A stretch of 19,186 bases of DNA from Phoronis ovalis (Eukaryota > Phoronida > Phoronidae), in NCBI GenBank assembly GCA_028565635.1, contig JAOXYB010016243.1:1-19186 (forward strand), given 5' to 3'. Positions 7,860-16,695 of the stretch are shown here, piece after piece. The notes beneath the pieces are model-generated. The model worked only from the letters and a program-made list of their open reading frames with translations. It was not told the DNA's origin and did no database searches. Made by a program: the position numbers and the translations under genes. How positions within the stretch are numbered: position 1 is the first letter of the stretch; every line of letters starts with the position of its first letter.

Positions 7860-9060
7860 TGTTTTTCTGTTTGATTATTCTGTCACTGCTTGGTACAATT
7901 TATAAACAGCCTTTATTTACCCAGCTAATGTGGACGCCCCGTTTTCTTAGCATGATTGTTGCTGCTGGCAAATTACTTGATTTACTGTACAAGAAATAAA
8001 CGACGGATCACTAGTTTAAAAATTAGTTTGAACTACATTGACTTTGGATGAAATATAATTAGATCAACGAGGATTACTATAAAAAAAAATAATAATAAAA
8101 TGACTATCAATTCAGTAACAAAAACACTTGTCCCGCGGGGCATTGCACCTACTGAATATTTAAAAATTTACATTTTGATTTATGATTTCCGCCGAACATG
8201 TTTACTTAATAAAAACATTCAAATAAAAAAGTATCGTATAGTTCAATAGTTGTAAATCCAATAAAGTCCTCAAGCATTATCAATTTAGTTTTTCATTTTG
8301 GAGCACTCGAGACTAGTAAAAGGTGTGCCGTAGGACAGGTTGCATGGGTCTTTGAAAACGTTACAATAAGAGGAGAGTCTGATGCCCTGTGCAATCCTAT
8401 TAACTTTATACCAATCTAACATAAGTTTTCAAAAACGGTTTATCGTAAAGTTTTAAAAGTTTTGTCCTTGGGCTAATTGTATTGAAATAGGTCTTTACAA
8501 ATGTTTCGTTTAGACACCAAAAGTTTTTATCAAGTATTGACAAGAATGACACGAGTTTATTTAAGCCAAAGGGAAGGATTAAGTGGCATTTTAGACATTT
8601 CTCACGGTGTTCAAACATTAGATACATTAGGAAGGGTAAAAGATCATCTATATATATTGCCCTGTTGTCAACCACGTGTCAGGATATTTTGGTAACACAC
8701 ACGTACAACATGATTTTATCTTATTCCTGCATCTGACTTCTTCAAACGTGGGATATTACGCTTCCGATTTTCACGTGTCGCTAATTAAGTGAGTTGTAAG
8801 CCTAAATCTTGGTTCTCTTTTTGGATGGTCAATATATATTGGGCCTATAGACCGCCTTTATAATTGTTGTACAGTAGAAAATAACTGCGTCGAATGAAAT
8901 AAAAACCTATTGGTCCTGTACACTTCTAATGTATCCAATCCCTTACAGCCCATACCAGACATTTAATCCTCCTGGATACCAAATCCTCTTACATCTAGTG
9001 TAGTGCTCTGATTATTAATCTTATCAGCAGCCAGCTCTTACAGCATCCCATTTCCGTCGA
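7860..9060. other. gene-free 3' flank, proximal part
   Basis: AT-rich sequence without a supportable gene. The overlapping opposite-strand frames at 8406-8695 have no recognisable content. It holds CACGTGTC twice (from 8673 and from 8772), a CSL-like TTCTCACG at 8599-8606 (CGTGAGAA on the - strand) and an 8-bp GC palindrome CCCGCGGG at 8132-8139. Confidence 0.65.
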
Positions 9061-9065
9061 CAGTA

Positions 9066-9197
9066 CGTAAAACACAGTCCGTGCATCGCCGTATGTCAAT
9101 GTGGTCTTTTCATGATTGTGGTACTATTTTAAGTGTATCCGTAAAACACAGTCCGTGCATCGCCGTATGTCAATGTGGTCTTTTCATGATTGTGGTA
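9066..9197. repeat. perfect 58-bp direct repeat
   Basis: Copies at 9066-9123 and 9140-9197 are identical over 58 bp (begin CGTAAAACACAGTCC, end TTCATGATTGTGGTA), separated by 16 bp. The second copy is flanked on both sides by GTATCCG (9135-9141 and 9195-9201). Complete identity means a recent duplication, ongoing homogenisation or an assembly artefact. Confidence 0.95.
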
Positions 9198-9201
9198 TCC
9201 G

Positions 9202-11400
9202 GAATGAGCCCATAATATAAACGCCCATTGTCTCAAAACTCGAATCAGCAAAAAGGATGATGGATATATTTACCCAATAAAAAAAATGTTCGTTTGACAT
9301 GTTGAGCATAGTCCCTGGGGAATAATCGGGGTAATAATCAACTCGTTTATAGTACTATCGTATGCAATGAAATGCACCCCGTGGTATCGTTGTTTCTTAC
9401 GTAATAAATAGTTATGTCACTGAGGGGCGTATACAACATGCCACGATAGCACGGGGTCACACTTCCTTGCAAACAGTAGTAAGTACATGTATGTATAGAT
9501 TTCAAGTGGGGGTTACAACCTTGATGTTTCGTCATGAAAAGACATGTGAAAAGGTGCGTTAATTGTCAAGACGCCAGCCATAAACTGTCATTCTTAGGTA
9601 TAATATACAAGGTGTTTGATATCATAGAATTTGTAAATGACAGAGTCTCTTCTTCAGCAACTCAAAATTAACCCTATCAGTTAACAAATGATAGTTATGA
9701 ATTAGGTTTTAGAATCTGATAGTGCCTTCAACAATACACAATGATCAGCTATCATTTTATTGTGGTTAGGATTTCTAAGTGATCTTTTTGTACGAGGTAA
9801 CTTTTAAATGTTAAGCGTAGCTCTCAGTGCTTTTTTTGAATTTTGAATACAAGTAGACTAAATATCAATCACGTTAAACTGTTTTGAAATTACAACTTTA
9901 AACGTATAGGAAAACTTTTTTATAGCTTATCCCTTCTTAGCCGGTCAATCAAAATGACAAAACTACTATGTATAACTTCGATCAACTAAAACTCGCAGTT
10001 TATAATTAATATTTCAAGCATACGTAGAAGATATCGAAATATAATGCAAAAACTATTTAAGAAATTGAAAACTAAAAGTTGTGCTAAAAAAGTGCGCAAA
10101 GACAAATCAATTTCTTCATATTTTCGTTATTTCCTATGTACTATCCACTAATTATGCAAAAATGCAGGCGTTTCAAGATCAGGTCGTTGGTTCAGCGCCC
10201 TGTCGTAAATGCGTTTTCCAAGAAATATACCCTGTGGTAAATAATACTTTGAGAAGAGTGAAAATTATACCCTGTGGTAAATGCCGGAGCTAAAAAAAGG
10301 GGGTCTATTGGGCGGCATATATATATATCTATATATACCGGGTCGGACCGTTGCCATATCTGCTTCCTGCATTCTTCTTAAATAGAAAAAGATCAAACAA
10401 ATAAAATTATAATCTAGTTTAATTATAATTTACACCAACACGTAAAAGAAGAAAACACCACTAAATGAAATCATTGGATTCTGCATTGTACTATCCTATT
10501 TCTACAGTGTATTTCAAGAATTGTAAAGCTTCCAAATAAATAAAAATAGTTTCAGGAGATGGACAAGGGAAAACTCCGAAGAGTTCAATGAACGGGTAAC
10601 ATTTATTATCAGGCATGTACTATATGACCTGTATTGTTAATATTAGTGGAAAACGAAGTGAATTCTCGTAAGTCTGTAGTTATGGTTTCGCTACTAGATT
10701 GCTTGTAGTAATAGAAATCAAACACCAATTTCCATGGTGTCATGATATCGGTTCGGGACATGTTCCCATTATTTTTTTTTTAATTTTGGCTATTGAACGT
10801 GGAAAAACATATATTATATTAAGTGATAGCTTATATGTGTGGGTCGGAATGACTTTGTTTGACCAAACATAGGCGCACAGACAAACAACCATCAATTTGA
10901 TCTTTAATTGATATTAATTCACGAGTTAAATTATTCTATTAATGTGTTTATCTTTAAGATGAACAAACCATATTTTTGGTTTCTAATAATATATTTTTGT
11001 TGTAATTTTATGAAAAGAACCTAAATTAAACCCAAACGAATCTTTTGAATATTTTGTTTCCTCTATCCGGGTGATTGACGTTATATTGAGCTAGAATCCA
11101 AAGACAATTATAAAGTATCGTTTTATGCCATTTAGTAGCGTCTCTCAGTCTCTTATCACTGAAAGTGACAAAAGCCTACGATCGAGCTTTAACATGTGGA
11201 GCGAGCAAATAGATAGCGAGATATTCGGTACGATTCGAATGTATGTTTTATATAATTAGCCGTTATATTAAAATAGTGTTGCTAATTGTAAAAAGGTACA
11301 GTTGACAGCACTTTCGTTGTAACAACTGATTCTAATATCTTAAATATAAATTATAGACCTGCGTTTGAAGTAAAAACGCTGAGTCGACACTGGTGCCACT
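9202..11400. other. gene-free flank with short repeats
   Basis: No supportable gene. Short open frames at 9347-9535 and 10081-10293 show no recognisable domain. The second is where a CCCTGT(C/G)GTAAAT motif is repeated three times. An (AT)n stretch at about 10316-10337 sits between CGG and CCG and could form a hairpin. Confidence 0.65.
10198..10283. repeat. three short direct repeats of CCCTGTSGTAAAT
   Basis: CCCTGTCGTAAAT starts at 10198, and CCCTGTGGTAAAT starts at 10230 and 10270. The last two share a longer 16-bp match beginning ATACCCTGTGG. The spacings are unequal (32 and 40 bp), so this is a degenerate short-repeat cluster. Confidence 0.7.
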
Positions 11401-11523
11401 GATGTACTAGCACGCATTCGACACACGTTAAGGCACGTCCAGACACGTTCATTTTCATACGCTAAATGTCCGCTTCACAGGTGTGTATGTATTGATCTTA
11501 TTGAGTATCAAAGCGACTCAATG

Positions 11524-11593
11524 TATAACACTGATACACCTTCTTATCTAACTTTTAAATATAACACTGATACGCCTTCTTATCTAACTTTTA
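11524..11593. repeat. 36-bp-period tandem duplication
   Basis: Two 34-bp copies at 11524-11557 and 11560-11593 (begin TATAACACTGATAC, end CTAACTTTTA) differ at one base (A/G). They lie inside a locally CACG-rich stretch. Confidence 0.92.
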
Positions 11594-12923
11594 GTATTAG
11601 ACCGGGGGAAGGCATGTGCGTACACGCTGAGGCACGTTCCTATCACGGGTCTTAGATCCTGCAGCTTTTGACCACATTTTAAAAAATACACGAGTGTCAA
11701 ATATGTACGTTTAAAAAACAAGTCATAACACTTTTCACTTTGATTTTATTGCGTAACCCTGACTATCTGAAGAGGAGCCTGGCGCTAAAAAGAGCGACAA
11801 TAAATTAATTCCAGGGTTACCCATTTCTGAAAAGTTTATATCGTATTTTCGTGTAAGTGTCATGCGTACTGACTGGTATGATTCTATACAACCTTTCAAA
11901 ACAAGTTTTTGATACTTGTTGAACCACTGATAAAAATCATTTTAAGGTTCATCAAACTTTAAAAAACGATTCCATGGATATTATCATTTGCTAAAGGGTT
12001 TTAACTAATAGTTTTGAATATAAAGGGCAAAATATCTGTATTAGCAATAAAAATAGTTGCAGATAAATATATAAAGGGAATTTGTATCGAAAGGTATTAG
12101 GTGTCACAATTCCCGGAAAGTACCTACCTGACATTTCTATTAATAACTGAAAACGTTTTTATTAATTAATTGTTAGTTTATCACGATTAACTGTTTAGGA
12201 ATTTAACGAAACATTTCCTGTACGCAGTAATTGAGTATGGACATATTAAGCGCACGAAATTGAAACTGTTTTGTCAACAGTATAGATCTTTCCATGGATC
12301 GAGAGAATTAATAATCGGGTGTTTATACCATAAAAACTATGCTTTTTAGTATTAATTGCTTTGTAGCATACATTTATAAAAATATTCTGCGGCCAGCATG
12401 TCCCAGATAAGTTATACGGTAACCAATTTTCTAAAATTGTACCTTTCCCAAGCCGCAGAATATACGATTTTGCCATGATATTTATACCGAATACACTGAT
12501 CCCTTAGCTTGTAAGTGTGCTACTTTTCAAATAAATACGGTATAATGCGGTAGAAAAACGTCCCGGGACGACAATAAAAAATGCAATACCTGAGTGATCT
12601 TCCCACGATTCAGTAAAAGAGCCGCTGACACCTGTTATGACGAATACATAATTTCACATGATCCTCAAACAATAATTACTATCCCGTGTTTAATGAAAGG
12701 TAAAGTTATACATATGCGCTTAACCTTTCTCGTCACGCATTTTGTAAAATTTTAATATTTGGACATGCCATTTAAAGTATCACATGGCTAACAACTCAGG
12801 TGTTTTGTTTATACAGTTCGTGTTTAATATATTATCATTTTGCAATAAAAAGGGGCTAGGTTCTTTTTCCAAATGTGTTTTAAACAATTAAAATCCTGGG
12901 ACCGCCCTTCATAGTTAGTAACA

Positions 12924-12939
12924 ATGGCATTAATGCCAT
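12924..12939. repeat. 16-bp perfect palindrome
   Basis: ATGGCATTAATGCCAT reads the same on both strands. It could be a dimeric DNA-binding site (the centre TTAA/TAAT is homeodomain-like) or chance in AT-rich DNA. Confidence 0.6.
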
Positions 12940-13219
12940 AACGATAGTGTCTTAAGGACGTACGAGGAGGACGGCTTTTATTCAAGATGTTTCATGTATA
13001 TCGTCCACGTCTGTTCTAGTCTCCCTTTGCATATTTCTTAGTATACGTGAAGCTGCATATAACAATTACTATATAAAGCGTACGCATTATTGCTATTATA
13101 AACAACCATGATTTTACGTTGGGTGATCGATTGTTCGGCAATTGGTAATATTCGAACGGCCAACTGACGCAAAGTCAATTCATTGTGTTCCTATTTTATA
13201 TTTTAGTTTTGTTATTTGA

Positions 13220-13247
13220 GAGGGGGTTCAATCGCCCCCTCCCCCCC
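13220..13247. repeat. GC-rich hairpin and C-tract
   Basis: GAGGGGG (13220-13226) and CCCCCTC (13235-13241) form a 7-bp stem with an 8-base loop, running into seven C residues (13241-13247). It stands out in an AT-rich stretch and could be the end of an old element. Confidence 0.5.
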
Positions 13248-14627
13248 AAAAACACCAATGCTTATTGTTTATAGTAGTAATTGTAAAGCGTAAAATGTAA
13301 ATCAAATTCGTTAAAAGGATTTAGTAAAACTTTCAATAAGTTCTTGCTTGGGTCACAGCTCTGCTGAAAGTTCGACTGGTTGCCAAACAATGCAATAAAA
13401 TGAATTAATTTTAAATACTGTTAACTGCATGTTTTGAGATAAATCAAAATTAAAATTGCTTCCCGGACGGATGAGATTGATTAACTTCTCAACGATAAAA
13501 TCGAACCTACACATTGCAGACAATGCACCCTTTTTATTATATGAATTTGTATTGAAAGTTGCTTTTATCTTGCAAAATCTAAACAATACTGAATCTTCCA
13601 TCCCTGCATATGTATGCTTAAGCTCGCTTTCTGTTCTCCATTTTTACTTTTATTTATCGTTAGGAAATCACCAACTTATAAATTCAACGTGATGTTAGTA
13701 TTTGCGCTAGCAACAAGCGAGCCGTTTTTGTATCCTCTTATAAAATGATCCCCTTTGGCGTCAATGCCAAAACATGTTAATAGACGTTATTAACTTATCA
13801 TCTTTAAAGTTCCAACTTCCTAGGAGACAGGAACAAAATAAGTCGATGCCATAAGCAAAATAGTTCGGCGCAGTGACATTGAAAGAAAATTGATGTCGTT
13901 CACCGATAATGCCTTGGGCAGCGTATCAGTTCAAAAGTTTAATAAAATATAATTGCAAAATAACTACACTGGATAACATATAATGATTACTTAATAACCA
14001 AAATACGTAATATATAATGATAAGAGAACATTCCACCTTGGTATTTCTTCGCACGATCAAGCGTGGTATTTTCAGATAAGTTGTCACTTCCAAAGTTGTT
14101 CAAGGGCTTCCGAAAGGAAATTGCTATTGGCATACTTTTAAGCTAAAGACATGTAGTTATATTAGTCCCAGGAAGTACCAAAGCAGAAAATGTCATTTGC
14201 CACGCACACGAATGAATCAAATGAATTGTAAATGTCACCACGTGATTTCACGGCGTTCTTCCCGAGATAGACCGTATATATGTATATGTGCTTTTAGGCA
14301 TAACTAGTTAGCAGCGTTGGGGTTAGGAAGCAAATTGATCCATAAATACTTTTGACTTTTAAAAGTAGCTTGCTCTTTTTTACATATATAGAAGTAAAAA
14401 AAACGTATGTTGTCTTCAGAAGGTTTAATTGCTCTAGTTTTTTGATAATTAAGTAAACAAATGAATAAACAACTCTACCATCTATATATTACTCAATCAT
14501 CCAGTGCATTCATAATAACAGTGCCGTAATAATGTATCATTAGAACATTGTTAGTGTGTCTTCCTTTTTAGCACTCTGCACTTCCACATTATGAAAATCT
14601 GAAAACGCAACTTTATTAAATATATAA

Positions 14628-14932
14628 TCCCCGGGAGGCCACTCAAATAAAATGTGGGTAATCACGCTTGTTATATAATAAAAACGCGTGAAAATGTGTT
14701 TATTTGAGGACTAGGCGTGTAACGCTGGTTACGTGTTTAACGTGAGGAAATGAACAATTTTGACCCTAACTGGTGTGTTTTTCAACATGGTCTTGCTTAT
14801 AGATACTGTTTTGCATGACGACTCTTGCTTGGGGTCCAATTTTCAAGCCTACTTTAAAATCATTTGTTTAGATGCTTTTTTAGGCCATTGACAAGCATGA
14901 TTACCCACATTTTATTCGAGTGCCCCCCGGGA
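14628..14932. mobile_element. MITE-like non-autonomous DNA transposon, 305 bp
   Basis: Terminal inverted repeats of 44 bp (14628-14671) and 42 bp (14891-14932) are nearly identical once the right arm is reversed. Both begin TCCC(C)GGG and share AATAAAATGTGGGTAATCA. They differ by a 2-base gap and a few substitutions. Both ends are flanked by the same five bases, TATAA (14623-14627 and 14933-14937), as expected of a target-site duplication. The interior has no open frame of note, so this is a non-autonomous copy dependent on a transposase elsewhere. It contains a GTAAC/GTTAC inverted repeat (14719-14732). I cannot assign a superfamily. Confidence 0.85.
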
Positions 14933-15235
14933 TATAAACACGCCAGATTTTACTAAAAAAAAGTTATTTATCGTTTAATCAAAGTGGCTGTAGTACATCG
15001 GTGATTGCTAAATTCTGAAGCTATATAGAGCCTGATTTGACAAAGCACTGTAACAAAACTAGCAACATGTTGCCAAGCGCTAACAACACGCTCGCAAAAT
15101 ACAAAACGAACATAAGCTCCTAGGATGAAATCTATTGTCAGGAAGGATTAATGCTAGGAGATAAACTATAATTTTATCACATAGTTCATTCATAATGCTT
15201 TTGAATAGCGGCAACAAATCACCAATAGTGTCCGT

Positions 15236-15258
15236 TTTATTACATGCAATGTAATAAA
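15236..15258. repeat. perfect 10-bp inverted repeat, 3-base loop
   Basis: TTTATTACAT (15236-15245), loop GCA, ATGTAATAAA (15249-15258). The arms pair perfectly, so it is a small cruciform or hairpin candidate in non-coding DNA. Confidence 0.6.
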
Positions 15259-16681
15259 GTAATCAAGTTGGATGATATAGTCTGTATATATTTGTCATGT
15301 TTGACGTCTGTATTTCTTAAGGTGTGAACAAATGACTTTGTACAAGGTTTAAAGAATAATCCTTTGTTTACCTTGCCTATTCAGGTTGATAACTTTAAGC
15401 TTGAACTCTGGATTTTTGATCCATTTTATTTCTCTGAAAAGTTGGGAAGCGCACAACACGATAATGACAATGCTCACGAGTTTAAGATAGCATTCTAGAA
15501 TGCGCAATTTAAAGAGGTGGAAATCCAACTTAATCCATTTTTTAAAAATAATTTTATTAGTTCTTTTTCCATGAACAAACTCGTCTTTTTAATGAGCAGG
15601 TAACCTTTTAACATTTAGATTAAAAGCTGCAAAGTAAAGAATCTCTACCAACGAACTGTTTTATTTTTGATTCTTTCACACATGCTATCTGTGATTTCGT
15701 CCCCAAGTATAGTCACTCTATTTAACTATTCTGATCGATCAGTGATGGCGAGTTATATATTTCTTTTTACATAAATAGTATTAACAGCAAATTTAATTAC
15801 TTAGCGCTTATATATTAAAATCAATTGCAAAGAAAACTAATTGTTGGCCATACAATTTTTAATATTCTAGCACAGCTTGTACTAAATATATTTATGTAAT
15901 CTTCAAGTTGAATGTGTTTGGATAGAAGCTATAAACTACTTCCGGAGCTCTCCTCCAGAGGTTACTGGCCACTCTACTTCAATCTGACATTTTCACCTAA
16001 ATAGCAAAATATAGTTTATCACTGCAGATATATGCCGAATACATGATAGTTAATGGTACTTGAAGTGAAGACCCGAGTGAAGATTATGATGCTATCGTAG
16101 GACTCATAGGACAAAAGATTATGCTTAAACATATTTATGACACATATTTTGATTAACTATGAGGCAGTTAAACATGTTTAAAACATTTCGAGTGTTGTGT
16201 TGTAGATAATGAGATTTGGATATCATTGAAGCACGTGTTTTAAAAATTGCAAGGTGCAAACCACGTGCAAACGGGGATGCGAAAAAATGTTTTGAGACAA
16301 AATTTACTTGAATTTACTTAATTCATGCATATAAGCGATCGAGTGTCCTGTCATTTCAAGAGATTTATCACATGCCTTCTCCAGTGAATCAAATCAACTC
16401 TTAAAAACACCAAGATTCATTAACAAGCATTCGGTTGTCCTGGGAATACGGCGGGAAATATGGATATGATGTCAGTGGATGTCGGGGTCAGGGACTTAAG
16501 TTTTGTGAGGTTGTCAGAACCTCATAGTTTTATTTCCTAATTCTTCGTCCTAAGTTACCGTCGTATTGTCATTTGCTCGTATGTTACAGGGTTTTTTTGG
16601 AAACAATTACATTAAAGTGGCCCGGTAAATTGCGGGGTAAATTGGTTATTTTCTTAATCAACCTGGTATCATCTCAGACAT

Positions 16682-16695
16682 GCGCCATCTAGCGA
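16682..16695 (-). promoter_or_regulatory. CTCF-like binding site
   Basis: On the - strand the 14-mer TCGCTAGATGGCGC matches 12 of 14 positions of the CCASYAGRKGGCRS CTCF consensus and the whole fly core TAGATGGCGC. It lies about 8.8 kb downstream of the HES poly(A) signal, in the same orientation as the weaker core at 2582. A boundary role is inferred. Confidence 0.4.

Larger units (their letters stand above)
11641..14622. other. gene-free flank with palindromes
   Basis: No supportable gene. Short frames at 12246-12476, 13353-13601 and 13456-13692 have no recognisable content, and the last two overlap on opposite strands. Visible elements are a 12-bp palindrome CGTCCCGGGACG (12559-12570) just before an exact CSL motif TTCCCACG (12600-12607), a 16-bp palindrome (12924-12939) and a GAGGGGG/CCCCCTC hairpin followed by a C run (13220-13247). 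Confidence 0.65.

Noticed and set aside
8406-8695. overlapping frames on both strands downstream of HES
   Set aside because: Short, mutually overlapping, without recognisable content; they lie past the poly(A) signals.
10316-10337. (AT)n tract as a hairpin or origin-like element
   Set aside because: Ordinary AT microsatellite; the short CGG/CCG flanks are not enough to claim a function.
11429-11437. TAAGGCACG, the first nine bases of miR-124
   Set aside because: The match stops there, and I see no opposite arm that could form a pre-miRNA hairpin.
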